64,000 nt of DNA from Ammoniphilus sp. YIM 78166 (GCF_004522215.1 NZ_SDLR01000003.1:434001-498000); one strand, 5' to 3'. Positions 36,021-45,057 are shown, numbered from the stretch's first letter. The notes: generated from the letters alone by a model not told the origin. Numbers and translations: made by a program.

Positions 36021-36551
36021 CTGTATGAGTTTTACTTAGGCTGTTTGATCCTAGGGGTTGTTTTCGCTATTGTGACGGTGATTTTTGGGGATGTAATTGG
36101 GCAGGCACTTGATGGGGTGTTGGATTTTCTCTCGTTGGATGGCCCAGATTTTCTTAACCCGATGGTTCTGGTCGGTGGCGTTACCATGTTTGGGGGCGTC
36201 GGGGTCATGCTGACCCGCTATAGTCCGTTATCGGTGATCCCGATCGTTATTTTTTCGCTATGTGCTGCTATCATGCTTTCCGCTCTTGTTTATTTTTTTT
36301 ATGTCAAGCCGATGCAAAACGCGGAGAATTCGACCGGTTACTCGATTCAGGAGCTTGCTGGCAAGATTGCTGAGGTTAACATTCCTATCCCAGTGAAGGG
36401 ATACGGAGAGGTATTGATTAAGGTTGGGGCGTCGACCACCCACCAGATTGCCGCCAGCTTTGAAGGGGAGGAGATTCAAGCGGGAACCAAGGTGGTTATT
36501 GTTGAGGTTCGAGACGATACCCTCTATGTGGCCCGCTTTGAAAATACATAA
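36021..36551 (+). CDS. yuaF: YuaF/NfeD-like membrane protein (flotillin partner)
   Basis: 176 residues with membrane segments near 8-24, 50-65 and 75-100, and a C-terminal OB-type NfeD domain (IPVKGYGEVLIKVG ... GTKVVIVEVRDDTLYVARF). It partners flotillin in membrane microdomains. The start is unusual. The strong ribosome site GGAGGAGGTG at 36003-36012 points to CTG at 36021 (or ATT at 36015), because no ATG/GTG/TTG fits; the TTG at 36045 is 33 nt from that site. It overlaps no gene; floT follows 15 nt later. Confidence 0.8.
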   Translation: MYEFYLGCLILGVVFAIVTVIFGDVIGQALDGVLDFLSLDGPDFLNPMVLVGGVTMFGGVGVMLTRYSPLSVIPIVIFSLCAAIMLSALVYFFYVKPMQNAENSTGYSIQELAGKIAEVNIPIPVKGYGEVLIKVGASTTHQIAASFEGEEIQAGTKVVIVEVRDDTLYVARFENT

Positions 36552-36566
36552 AGAGGAGGAAGCAGA

Positions 36567-38072
36567 ATGCAGGGATTTTTAACCGTGCCTTTAGTGATCA
36601 TAGGTGTCATTGTCTTGTTAGGGTTAGCTTTCTGGGCCCGTTATAAGACGGTTAGTCCGGATGAGGCGATGATCGTCAATGGATCCTTTCTAGGGAGTAA
36701 AAACGTCATCACCGATGAGTCCGGTCGCAAAACGAAAATCGTGCGCGGAGGGGGAGCGTTCATCCTTCCGATCTTTCAGAATGCGCAATTTCTTTCTTTG
36801 CTCTCGCACAAGCTGGATGTTTCCACGCCGGAGGTCTACACCGAGCAAGGGGTACCTGTTATGGCTGACGGGGTGGCGATTATTAAGATTGGGGGATCCA
36901 TTGAGGATATCTCAACCGCTGCCGAGCAGTATATGGGTAAACCGACAGAGGACTTAAAGAGTGAGGCACAGGAAGTGTTGGAAGGACACTTGCGCGCCAT
37001 CCTAGGGTCGATGACAGTGGAAGAGGTGTATCGCAATCGCGATAAATTTGCTCAGGAAGTGCAAGGAGTAGCGGCCAAAGATTTGAAGAAGATGGGTCTG
37101 AATATTGTCTCTTTTACGATAAAAGATGTTCGGGATAAGCACGGATATCTTGATGCTCTCGGGAAGCCTCGCATTGCCGCGGTGAAACGCGATGCGGAAA
37201 TTGCCGAAGCCCAAGCGATTCGCGATGCCCGTGTGCAAAAAGCGAAAGCTGAGGAAGAAGGACAGAAGGCGGAGTTGATTCGCGATACCAATATTGCCGA
37301 GGCCACTAAGGAAAATCAGCTAAAGATTGCTGCCTTTAAGCAGGAACAGGACCGAGCCATGGCCGAGGCTGACCAGTCCTATCATATTCAGGAAGCTCGC
37401 TCGAAGCAAACAGTGGTCGAAGAGCAAATGAGGATTGAGCTGGTTCGAAAAGACCGAGAGATTGATCTCGAAGAAAGAGAAATTCGCCGCAGAGAAAAGC
37501 AATATGATGCAGAAGTGAAAAAGAAGGCAGATGCGGATCGCTACGCGGTAGAGATGGCTGCCGAAGCGGAAAAAGCCAAGCGCATGCGGGAAGCCGATGC
37601 ACTTCAGTATAAGATCGAAGCCGAAGCAAAGGCCATGGCAGAGCAAAAGAAGCTTGATGGTCTAGCGGTTGCTGAAGCAGAAAGGGCAAAAGGAACAGCG
37701 GAAGCCGAAGTCATTCGTTTGCGTGGTCTAGCGGAAGCCGAAGCCAAAGAAAAGCTAGCGGAAGCCTTCGCCAAGTTCGGTGAAGCTGCGGTCCTTGATA
37801 TTATTGTTAAAATGCTTCCAGAGCTCGCGGGTAAAGTAGCCGAACCGATCAGCTCGATCGATAAGCTAACCGTAGTCGATACGGGAAATGGCAGCGGGGC
37901 TACTCGAGTGAGCAATTATGTGACAGAGCTGATGGCGACTGCTCCGGAGATGCTCAAGAGCGTATCCGGCATTGATGTGGAGCAATTGATTAAAGGTCTA
38001 ACCCAAAAAAGCACAGGACCTCAGGCTCCACCTTTGGTGAATGACATTTTACCAAAAAGCGAAGACAAGTAA
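36567..38072 (+). CDS. floT: flotillin-like protein FloT
   Basis: 501 residues: an N-terminal membrane anchor (about 4-24), an SPFH/band 7 domain (about 30-200, including RAILGSMTVEEVYRNRDKF), a long Glu/Ala-rich coiled coil (about 200-420) and a C-terminal GSGATRVSNYVTELMATAPEML motif typical of flotillins. It builds membrane scaffolds that respond to envelope stress. GAGGAGGAAGCAG precedes the ATG. Under a SigW-like promoter, with PspA encoded face to face downstream. Confidence 0.96.
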   Translation: MQGFLTVPLVIIGVIVLLGLAFWARYKTVSPDEAMIVNGSFLGSKNVITDESGRKTKIVRGGGAFILPIFQNAQFLSLLSHKLDVSTPEVYTEQGVPVMADGVAIIKIGGSIEDISTAAEQYMGKPTEDLKSEAQEVLEGHLRAILGSMTVEEVYRNRDKFAQEVQGVAAKDLKKMGLNIVSFTIKDVRDKHGYLDALGKPRIAAVKRDAEIAEAQAIRDARVQKAKAEEEGQKAELIRDTNIAEATKENQLKIAAFKQEQDRAMAEADQSYHIQEARSKQTVVEEQMRIELVRKDREIDLEEREIRRREKQYDAEVKKKADADRYAVEMAAEAEKAKRMREADALQYKIEAEAKAMAEQKKLDGLAVAEAERAKGTAEAEVIRLRGLAEAEAKEKLAEAFAKFGEAAVLDIIVKMLPELAGKVAEPISSIDKLTVVDTGNGSGATRVSNYVTELMATAPEMLKSVSGIDVEQLIKGLTQKSTGPQAPPLVNDILPKSEDK

Positions 38073-38074
38073 AT

Positions 38075-38125
38075 AAAAAACCCAGACCGGCACCACTCCT
38101 AGAGGAGGGTCGGTCTGGGTTTTTT
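38075..38125. terminator. bidirectional terminator between floT and pspA
   Basis: AAAAAACCCAGACCG pairs with CGGTCTGGGTTTTTT with T-runs on both strands, between convergent genes. Confidence 0.92.
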
Positions 38126-38791
38126 CTATTCTTCATATTTTTTCAGCAAGTCCGCCAATTCATCTTCAATCGCTTTATCTTTACTTAGCTTCGCAAATTC
38201 CTCATCGAGTGACTTTTCTTTTTTATACAGATCTGCGCTCGCCTCGGCTTCCGCTTCCAGCTGTCGCACCTTATCTTCCATCCGTCCGAGTCCATCAACC
38301 GCAGCTGACCCACCGAATCCGCCGAATGTCTTATTGATGTTCCTTTGCGCTTGGGCCGCATTCGCCCGTGCAGCAAGCGAGTCCCGTTTATTCTTTAATT
38401 CTTGGAACTGCTTTCTCATATCGGCTAGCTTCTCACGAAGGTTGTCAGCGGCCATCTTATTCTGCTCGTAGCTCAGCTGATATTCTGCCGTTTTCTGCTC
38501 AGCCTCTCTCTTTTCTTCCAGGGCTCTTCGAGCCAGCTCGATGTTTTTCGCTTGGGCCGCCAAGTGAGCCTGCTCTTCGCGCTTGCGAACAAGCGCCAGC
38601 TGGTCTTCGTACAGCTGCTTTGATTTTTTTTCTAAAGCAATCTGAGCCGCCACTGCCTGTTCCGTATCCTCAAGATCCTTTTGCATGTTCCTTAGATATT
38701 GATCTGTCATCTTGATAGGGTCTTCCGCTTTATCAATCAAAGCGTAGACATTCGAGAGCGTCAGATCTTTCAATCTTTTGAAAATGGACAT
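38126..38791 (-). CDS. pspA: PspA/IM30 family phage shock protein
   Basis: 221 residues, almost entirely coiled coil, beginning MSIFKRLKDLTLSNVYALIDKAEDP (membrane-binding amphipathic helix) and continuing with the QYLRNMQKDLED motif. PspA forms rings that protect the cell membrane. It faces floT, so two membrane-stress systems are adjacent. GGAGGAGAACG precedes the ATG on the minus strand. Confidence 0.95.
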   Translation of the reverse strand: MSIFKRLKDLTLSNVYALIDKAEDPIKMTDQYLRNMQKDLEDTEQAVAAQIALEKKSKQLYEDQLALVRKREEQAHLAAQAKNIELARRALEEKREAEQKTAEYQLSYEQNKMAADNLREKLADMRKQFQELKNKRDSLAARANAAQAQRNINKTFGGFGGSAAVDGLGRMEDKVRQLEAEAEASADLYKKEKSLDEEFAKLSKDKAIEDELADLLKKYEE

Positions 38792-38958
38792 CGTTCTCCT
38801 CCTGGAAACTATTTACTTTATTATTTACTACGTATGGCGAATTAAAAAGGTTTCATGGATTAAGGAAAATGCCTATTTTTATCGGATAGGACAAACATCC
38901 AATCATTTTGAATTCAAATTAATAGAATAATAGTAAACCGAGAAGGGAGGAAGACCAG

Positions 38959-39087
38959 ATGAGAAGACTAAAAGATTGGAAAAAAAGACGCCCAGCTAAC
39001 ATGAGTGCAGAGGGGCTTATCGGTAAACTAGAAAGACTATTGACTCAGCTTAAAAATACGCTAAAGAAAAAGCCCAATAACGACTAA
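38959..39087 (+). CDS. small basic hypothetical protein (42 aa)
   Basis: 42 residues, 13 of them Lys or Arg (MRRLKDWKKRRPANMSAEG then a helix LIGKLERLLTQLKNTL). GGGAGG lies 8 nt upstream and a clear terminator follows at 39099-39132, which together support a real short gene. No family recognised. Confidence 0.6.
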   Translation: MRRLKDWKKRRPANMSAEGLIGKLERLLTQLKNTLKKKPNND

Positions 39088-39098
39088 TAGGGTAAAGA

Positions 39099-39132
39099 AA
39101 CGAGTTCGGCATTTGCCAACTCGTTTTGTTTT
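39099..39132 (+). terminator. terminator of the 42-residue ORF
   Basis: AACGAGTT-C-GGC / GCC-AACTCGTT with TTTTGTTTTTT after. Confidence 0.85.
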
Positions 39133-39171
39133 TTCATCTGTTGTTATCATTTTACAAAAGAGCAAGTCCAC

Positions 39172-39200
39172 TTGATTTTCTATATACATCATGTTACTAT
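39172..39200 (+). promoter_or_regulatory. promoter of the ArsR-SRPBCC operon
   Basis: TTGATT and TACTAT with a 17-nt spacer. The -10 box lies inside the left arm of the 19-bp operator, so it is placed for autorepression. Confidence 0.6.
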
Positions 39201-39237
39201 TTGGTCACATAATAAAGGTGTGACCAAATAGTAACAT
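39191..39237. promoter_or_regulatory. perfect 19-bp inverted-repeat operator
   Basis: ATGTTACTATTTGGTCACA at 39191-39209 and its exact complement at 39219-39237, separated by 9 nt. It overlaps the -10 box and lies just upstream of an ArsR-family gene, the likely binder. GTCACA..TGTGAC forms the core. Confidence 0.75.
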
Positions 39238-39249
39238 AAAAGGAGGTGC

Positions 39250-40092
39250 TTGAAGTTAACGAATATGAACGGGCACGAAATAACAGACATTTTTAAAGCG
39301 TTAGCCCATCCTTCCCGCGTTGAAATCTTGGATTACCTTAAAGATGGACCACTGACTACAGGTGAACTAAGCGATAAATTCAATGTGTCGCGATATGCAA
39401 TCATGAAGCATTTAAACATCTTGGAATCTGCTGGGCTAGTTGTAGTGCGTCGTCAAGGCCGTATACGATTGAATTTTCTTCATGCCCTTCCGCTGCAGCA
39501 ACTCTATAATAGATGGGTGAGCCAATATGAATCGCAATTAGCCTCATCATTGCTACGCTTAAAAAATAATTTAGAAGATCACAAAGGGGATTTGAATAAT
39601 ATGGAAAATAACCAAGAGAAGATTGCGATGAGTTCATTTCAAATTGAACAGGAAGTTGTTATTAATGTTCCACGGGAACGTGTTTTTCAAGCATTAACGG
39701 ATGAAATTAACGAGTGGTGGGCAATCCGTTTGGGTACGCCGGATTCTAAGTTTACCTTCGAACCGAAAATCAATGGGCTTTTTTACGAAGATTGGGGAAA
39801 TGGACAGGGTTCCGTTTGGGGCACTGTAATTTATTTTAAGGAACATGAGGAAATTAGATTAAATGGGCTGTTGGGGATGCAAGGGGCTGTTAACAGTAAT
39901 TATATCTATAAATTAGAGGAGAGGGGGAACTCCACTTTGTTAAAGCTGTCTCACCAAGCGGCCGGGCTCCTCGAACCCCATTGGGAGGAGGCCCATCAAC
40001 AAGGATGGAATGAGTTGCTTGGCAAACACCTTAAAGCATATTTAGAAGACGGCTTATCAGTAAATCAATACTCTAGCTGTGTAAAGGAATAA
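39250..40092 (+). CDS. ArsR-family winged helix fused to an SRPBCC (AHSA1/START) domain
   Basis: 280 residues: an ArsR winged helix (about 8-100, FKALAHPSRVEILDYLKDGPLTTGELSDKF...SRYAIMKHLNIL) followed by a SRPBCC/AHSA1 domain (about 125-270, EQEVVINVPRERVFQALTDEINEWW ... GWNELLGKHLKAYL). A hydrophobic-ligand-binding fold fused to a repressor suggests ligand-controlled DNA binding. The AAAGGAGGTG is only 2-3 nt from the TTG at 39250 and 17 nt from the ATG at 39265, so the start is uncertain. It is followed by a second SRPBCC gene. Confidence 0.85.
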   Translation: MKLTNMNGHEITDIFKALAHPSRVEILDYLKDGPLTTGELSDKFNVSRYAIMKHLNILESAGLVVVRRQGRIRLNFLHALPLQQLYNRWVSQYESQLASSLLRLKNNLEDHKGDLNNMENNQEKIAMSSFQIEQEVVINVPRERVFQALTDEINEWWAIRLGTPDSKFTFEPKINGLFYEDWGNGQGSVWGTVIYFKEHEEIRLNGLLGMQGAVNSNYIYKLEERGNSTLLKLSHQAAGLLEPHWEEAHQQGWNELLGKHLKAYLEDGLSVNQYSSCVKE

Positions 40093-40104
40093 GCGGGTGC
40101 GAAG

Positions 40105-40536
40105 ATGGTAGACGTATTAACGAAAATAAAAATAAAGTGCCCACGCGAAAAGGTTGCTCAGTATGCAGCAAACCCTGACCATACACCAGAATGGTATGTG
40201 AATATCAAATCCGTTGAATGGAAAACCTCCAAACCATTAGCCGTTGGGTCACAGATTGCATTTATAGCTCATTTTTTGGGACGACAGCTTTCCTATATTT
40301 ACGAAATTGTAGAGTGGATTCCCGGACAAAAACTGGTAATGAGAACGGCTGACGGGCCATTTCCAATGGAAACGACCTATATTTGGGAAACACTAGACGA
40401 CAATAGTACCTTAATGACTTTACGAAATAAAGGAAATCCAACCGGGTTTTCAAAATGGCTTACCCCCTTTATGTCGTCCATGATGAAAAGAGCCAACCAA
40501 AAAGACTTGAAAAAATTAAAAGAAATATTAGAGTAA
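40105..40536 (+). CDS. SRPBCC family protein
   Basis: 143 residues with the polyketide-cyclase/START-like pattern ([27 protein letters not shown] at the N-terminus; [22 protein letters not shown] in the middle). It lies 12 nt after the ArsR-SRPBCC gene, so the two SRPBCC proteins are probably made together. Ligand unknown. Confidence 0.85.
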   Translation: MVDVLTKIKIKCPREKVAQYAANPDHTPEWYVNIKSVEWKTSKPLAVGSQIAFIAHFLGRQLSYIYEIVEWIPGQKLVMRTADGPFPMETTYIWETLDDNSTLMTLRNKGNPTGFSKWLTPFMSSMMKRANQKDLKKLKEILE

Positions 40537-40594
40537 GGTAATATATCATTAAGAGTCTCATTTCCATATGAGACTCTTTTTGGGCCATACGGAA

Positions 40595-42148
40595 CTACTT
40601 CCACATCACCTTCGTCCGTTGCTTAAGGCCTAAGTACAGGTTGTAGTAGGGGTGGTAATACGAATTATGGTACGGCATCACCCAAGCGTATTGCTCATGA
40701 GGCAATTTATACTGAATCAGTTCCCCTGACTGGTGTTCTGCCTTATACGCTTGGGCCAGTTTCATATTCCGATCAAAAACTTGAGCATTGCTGGCATACC
40801 CTTCAACCGTAGGAATGAACACGGTGATGGCTATGGCGAGCAGGATTGTATAGCCTAGGATGATGCCTGTATTTACATAGAAAGATTTGTTGGCATAACG
40901 CCCAAACAGAAGGAAGATCAGACCCAGGAGTGCAATAGGAATGAACCAAGTCACATCAAATAGAAAACCAACTCCACATGCAGCTAAGATGGATATCCCT
41001 TTCGCATTCAGCCTTGGCAACAAGGTCGCCGTATATAAGGAAAGCATGACAATCGCAAAGACTAGATTTCGCGGGCCATAGACAGGGGATACCAGCATCA
41101 TAAATTGAGATCCAAAGCATAAAACCAAAGCCACCATAGGCACACTGTTTCCTTCTTTTAGAGCCAATAGAGCGGCATACCCTAATACGAACACGAGGAG
41201 GAAATAGGCGAGTAAGATTTGGTTCTCATTCCATTTCATCATGGGATCCGAAGTCATAAGATAAAGCCAAGTTAAAGCTAACCCCATAGTGCTCCACTTA
41301 ACTAGTAGGCGTTTTGAACCCTTCATGATGATGCCCACAGCGGATAGAAGGGCAAATAGGAGGTAGGGGGCCATCATTTCGGAGAAAACGAAGGTACTCC
41401 CTTGGGTATATATATTATGTTCAATGAGTTGAAAGAGATCATTCCTTGGGGAATCCTCAACCGAAGCTCGATGAAAAACACCAGGAGCAGCGATGACCGT
41501 TAGCATCCCAATTGCAGCCACCAAAAGGGTACCCAGCAAGAGCTTCCCTAGCTTTCTTTTTTGCATCCATTTGATCTCGATCAGAGTGAGTAAGGTGAGT
41601 CCGAACGTCATTAGACTCGCTTGTTCAACAGTGGCTGCAGATAAAAAAGCGAAAGCTGGAAGGTACCCTCTCATCCTCTGTGTCTTTAGCATCCGACGAA
41701 TCAGAAACCAATAGACAAGCAGAAGGAACATAGGATACACATAATTAAAGGAACCTGTTAGCCAATACACGCTTTGTCTGGTGATTTCCGGATCTAACAA
41801 CATAATCGCTATGCCGAGTATGATGGCTGAATAAAGCCCTAGCGTTTTATCCTCATAAACAGCGATTCGAGCACCAAAGTATACCATACCTGCCAACATC
41901 ACAGAATTAATGAACATCCAGAAGTAAGTAGGAATGCCTAGGAAAAACGTAACAAGTAAATGAACGATAACCCGTCCATTTGCTACGAAATAATGCTCTA
42001 GATGTCTAGTGAAGAAATAAGGCAGATCACCCGACATAAAACGGGCGTAGAAAAAATCATCACCATATTGTCGAACATGAACATTAACCAATGCTGTAAT
42101 GATAAAAACCGAAAACGCGATTAGGAAGAGTGAGTATTTTCGTATCAT
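40595..42148 (-). CDS. DUF6056-like polytopic membrane protein (glycosyltransferase-like)
   Basis: 517 residues with 10-12 predicted membrane helices and an early aspartate motif RQYGDDFFYARF after the first helix, as in GT-C type transferases and DUF6056. It overlaps the GtrA gene by 4 nt and sits downstream of a GT2 gene, so it likely transfers a lipid-linked sugar to an outside acceptor. The family assignment is from memory of the motif. Confidence 0.7.
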   Translation of the reverse strand: MIRKYSLFLIAFSVFIITALVNVHVRQYGDDFFYARFMSGDLPYFFTRHLEHYFVANGRVIVHLLVTFFLGIPTYFWMFINSVMLAGMVYFGARIAVYEDKTLGLYSAIILGIAIMLLDPEITRQSVYWLTGSFNYVYPMFLLLVYWFLIRRMLKTQRMRGYLPAFAFLSAATVEQASLMTFGLTLLTLIEIKWMQKRKLGKLLLGTLLVAAIGMLTVIAAPGVFHRASVEDSPRNDLFQLIEHNIYTQGSTFVFSEMMAPYLLFALLSAVGIIMKGSKRLLVKWSTMGLALTWLYLMTSDPMMKWNENQILLAYFLLVFVLGYAALLALKEGNSVPMVALVLCFGSQFMMLVSPVYGPRNLVFAIVMLSLYTATLLPRLNAKGISILAACGVGFLFDVTWFIPIALLGLIFLLFGRYANKSFYVNTGIILGYTILLAIAITVFIPTVEGYASNAQVFDRNMKLAQAYKAEHQSGELIQYKLPHEQYAWVMPYHNSYYHPYYNLYLGLKQRTKVMWK

Positions 42149-42549
42149 AGCTGCTTAAAAATAATAAATTGAGACAAGATATAATTCATTACTAACACCA
42201 CCACACTAACCAGAATCTTTGCCATCATAGCCTCTAAACCAAGCAGGGTATAAAGGATAAACACTCCTCCGATTTCCACAACCATGGTAAAAGCCCGCGA
42301 GAATATGAATTTGAAAAACTCGTGCAACAGTTCCCTTGTTGAGTTGCATCTACTTTGAAATACGAACAGTTTATTCGTAATATAAGCGAAGATTACCGCA
42401 CTAATTACTGAAATCGTATTGGCCAAGTTCGTATTGACCTTAATCAATCCATATAACAGCCAAAAAACCCCGAAGCTGACTAGGGTCGTTAGACCACCAA
42501 TGAAGGTGTAACGAATGAGCTTGGCTATCAATGCACGGGATATTTCCAT
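42145..42549 (-). CDS. GtrA family membrane protein (lipid-sugar flippase)
   Basis: 134 residues with four membrane helices and the GtrA start KLIRYTFIGGLTTLVSFGVFWLLY. GtrA proteins are thought to flip undecaprenyl-phosphate-glucose. It lies between the GT2 and DUF6056 genes, the usual GtrB-GtrA-GtrC layout. Confidence 0.92.
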   Translation of the reverse strand: MEISRALIAKLIRYTFIGGLTTLVSFGVFWLLYGLIKVNTNLANTISVISAVIFAYITNKLFVFQSRCNSTRELLHEFFKFIFSRAFTMVVEIGGVFILYTLLGLEAMMAKILVSVVVLVMNYILSQFIIFKQL

Positions 42550-42550
42550 G

Positions 42551-43609
42551 TTATTCTATTTTCTCTGAGACAATATATTTGGGTCTTTGCTTTACCTCAT
42601 CATATATTCGTGAAATATAGACCCCGATGATGCCCAGAGAAATATTAATGATAGAGCCAGACAATAAGATTAAAATAATGACGGTAGAAAATCCACTTAC
42701 AGCTTGACCTAAGAAGTAATTGATTAAAGTTTGGATCCCTAGCACGAACGCCACAATAAAAAAGGCGATACCACCAAAAAGAGTCAAGTACAAAGGCTTA
42801 CTGGTATGAGAGACAATCGCGTTTAAAGCCAATCCCATGAGCTTGGCAAAGGAGAATCGGCTGCTTCCTTCTGTTCGGTCCTCAACTGAAAAGAAATAAT
42901 CCGTTTTGCTGAATCCGACCCAATCCACCAGCCCTCTAAAGAACAGATTACTCTCTCTAAAAGTTCTTAGCGTCTGAACCACTTTATGATCCAGAAGTTT
43001 AAAATCAGAAGAATTGTTTAAATTAAGCCCCGTTGTTCTTTTCAATACTTTATAAAACCCTTGAGCTAAAAAACGGTAGAGGAACGTCTCTGTCCCTCTT
43101 TCTTTCTTCATGCCATTTACGATAAGAACCCCAGACTGATCCATCATGGCCATCATCTCTTTTATACATTGCGGGGGATGCTGCAAATCGGAATCCATAA
43201 CGAGATACCGGTCAGCTTCGATATGATCAAGGCCCGCACTGATGGCAATTTCTTTTCCAAAGTTCCTGGCAAAACGAATAGCGGAGACCTGCTCATAGTC
43301 ATTAATCAGCTTGGTGATTTCATTCCAGGTGTCATCGGTTGAACCATCATCAACGAAGAGAAATTTACAGTGTAATCCATCCATTCTAACCCTCTCGTGA
43401 ATGACCGAGAAGTTATGATGGATAGCCTTAGATTCATTAAAGACAGGGATAATAATGGCTAATGTCGTTGTGGTCGTTAAGGGATGTGCTTGCCGAATGA
43501 GAGACTCGACAATTTCTTTGATGGATTGCCCCGTTGCTTCTTTAATTTTATTGGCCATTTGCATTACTTCGGGTTCTGTCTCAATCTCCATATGCACATG
43601 AACCTTCAT
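42551..43609 (-). CDS. GT2 family glycosyltransferase (GtrB/DPM1-like) with an N-terminal extension
   Basis: 352 residues. Residues about 50-275 are a GT2 domain (LAIIIPVFNESKAI, VDDGSTDDTW, MDSDLQHPP) followed by two membrane helices (about 275-340), as in bactoprenol glucosyltransferases. Residues 1-45 (MEIETEPEVMQMANKIKEATGQSIKEIVESLI) form an additional strand-helix-helix unit not found in standard GtrB. With GtrA and a DUF6056 protein it forms a three-part surface-glycosylation system. Confidence 0.93.
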   Translation of the reverse strand: MKVHVHMEIETEPEVMQMANKIKEATGQSIKEIVESLIRQAHPLTTTTTLAIIIPVFNESKAIHHNFSVIHERVRMDGLHCKFLFVDDGSTDDTWNEITKLINDYEQVSAIRFARNFGKEIAISAGLDHIEADRYLVMDSDLQHPPQCIKEMMAMMDQSGVLIVNGMKKERGTETFLYRFLAQGFYKVLKRTTGLNLNNSSDFKLLDHKVVQTLRTFRESNLFFRGLVDWVGFSKTDYFFSVEDRTEGSSRFSFAKLMGLALNAIVSHTSKPLYLTLFGGIAFFIVAFVLGIQTLINYFLGQAVSGFSTVIILILLSGSIINISLGIIGVYISRIYDEVKQRPKYIVSEKIE

Positions 43610-43824
43610 TTTAATTCACTCCCACGTGTTTATACACATTGAGGATAGTATTTCCATTTGAGTCGGAATTAGACCCTGAAAGTTGGGAATAAAGGTAATA
43701 AGGAACTGGCCCGTTGATGAAATAGGAAAGGTAAGTCTTTACCTTTTACAGTTGTGAAGAGGTAGAGTAATCTGGTAGACTCTTTCATTAAGAGTGAAGT
43801 GTTGAAGATTTTTCAGGAGGCTAT

Positions 43825-44370
43825 ATGCAAAGAGAACAAACAACCATCATGATAGAAACCGCTCTAGTAGCTGCCATGGCTTACGTCCTAAGCTTAGTTC
43901 AGTTTGGTGGACTTTGGGCACAAGGAGGTTCGATCTCCTTAGTGATGATCCCGATCGTGATCCTTGCTTTTAGAAGAGGGTGGAAGGCCGGAATAACAGC
44001 CGGGCTACTGGTTGGAGTGTTAAAAGCTATGCTGGGCGGCTATGTCATTCATCCCATTCAATTCATTCTAGACTATCCGGTAGGCTATGCAGCCATTGGG
44101 TTAGCGGGCTTGTTTTCCCTGTCAAAAGAAAGAAAGGTCCTTTACGCCGTCTTAGGTATTAGTTTGGCAGCCTTCATTCGCATGCTCGCTCATATTGTTT
44201 CTGGAGTGGTATGGTTCGGCAGCTATGCACCTGAAGGCATGCCGGTCTTCCAATATTCCCTATGGTATAACCTGTCCTACTTACTTCCAGAAGTAATCTT
44301 GAACAGTATTGTTATAATCATCTTGGTTTCCAAACGATTTACTCTTCTACAACCGCAACAGTCTAGGTAG
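43825..44370 (+). CDS. thiT: energy-coupled thiamine transporter ThiT
   Basis: 181 residues with six membrane helices. The motif GSISLVMIPIVILAFRRGWKAGITAG and the tryptophan/glutamate-rich end of the fifth helix (GVVWFGSYAPEG) are typical of ThiT (YuaJ), the S-component of an ECF importer. TTCAGGAGGCTAT precedes the start. No thiamine-pyrophosphate riboswitch was found in the leader. Confidence 0.92.
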   Translation: MQREQTTIMIETALVAAMAYVLSLVQFGGLWAQGGSISLVMIPIVILAFRRGWKAGITAGLLVGVLKAMLGGYVIHPIQFILDYPVGYAAIGLAGLFSLSKERKVLYAVLGISLAAFIRMLAHIVSGVVWFGSYAPEGMPVFQYSLWYNLSYLLPEVILNSIVIIILVSKRFTLLQPQQSR

Positions 44371-44454
44371 AGACTCTAGAATGGGTAAGGGGGATAGATG
44401 CCTTGATTTCGGCTCTGAAGCATTTTGAGTGTAGCTTATTATAGGAGGCTAACT

Positions 44455-44844
44455 ATGTCTGTGAAAAAGATCGAACACGTTGGAGTAATGGTAAAAGATA
44501 TTGATACATCCATCGCATTTTATACTCAAGTAATAGGGATGGAATTTCTAGGAAAGATAGAACATCCCAACCCGAATATCCAATTAGCTTTCTTGGGGTT
44601 TAAGAACGCCAAAGAGACGGAGCTCGAACTAATTCAAGGCTACAATGACCAACTTCCGCAAGAAGGGAAGGTTCATCACATTGCCTTTACGGTAGATAAT
44701 ATTGAAGAAGAGGTTCACCGTTTGAAGCAATTAGACGTGAAGTTTATTGATAAAGAAATTACAACTTTGCCAAACGGTTCACGTTACATATTCTTTTATG
44801 GACCTGATGGAGAGTGGATTGAGTTTTTTCAGTCTACGAGATAA
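44455..44844 (+). CDS. VOC family protein (glyoxalase/epimerase-like)
   Basis: 129 residues with the paired beta-alpha-beta-beta-beta halves and metal-site residues: IEHVGVMVKDIDTSIAFYTQVIGM, then VHHIAFTVDNIEEEVHRLK and FYGPDGEWIEFFQ with a terminal Glu. The ATG at 44455 follows AGGAGGCTAACT. It resembles methylmalonyl-CoA epimerases and lactoylglutathione lyases; the substrate is not decided by sequence. Confidence 0.88.
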   Translation: MSVKKIEHVGVMVKDIDTSIAFYTQVIGMEFLGKIEHPNPNIQLAFLGFKNAKETELELIQGYNDQLPQEGKVHHIAFTVDNIEEEVHRLKQLDVKFIDKEITTLPNGSRYIFFYGPDGEWIEFFQSTR

Positions 44845-44854
44845 GTAGAATAAA

Positions 44855-44908
44855 AGGCTGTCCTCAAAAGGTTAGTAATAACTGACTTTGAGAGGACAGC
44901 TTTTTTTA
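44855..44908 (+). terminator. terminator after the VOC gene
   Basis: GCTGTCCTC pairs with GAGGACAGC, inner AAAGGTTAG with CTGACTTT, followed by a T-run. Confidence 0.88.
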
Positions 44909-45057
44909 TTACAGCTTGGTGGCCTTAATTAGTTCAGGGATGCCTGCAACCGTCTGTTTTATTTATTCGCATCCACATACCATAATAAATATTATGCAAA
45001 CTACTAGTATGGGAAATATTAAGGTACATACCAGCATAGGTATCCATTCTGTTCGGT

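Noticed and set aside
43610..43824. Thiamine-pyrophosphate riboswitch expected before thiT
   Set aside because: The conserved CTGAGA and ACCTGATCTGG-type blocks are absent; only a normal ribosome site is seen.
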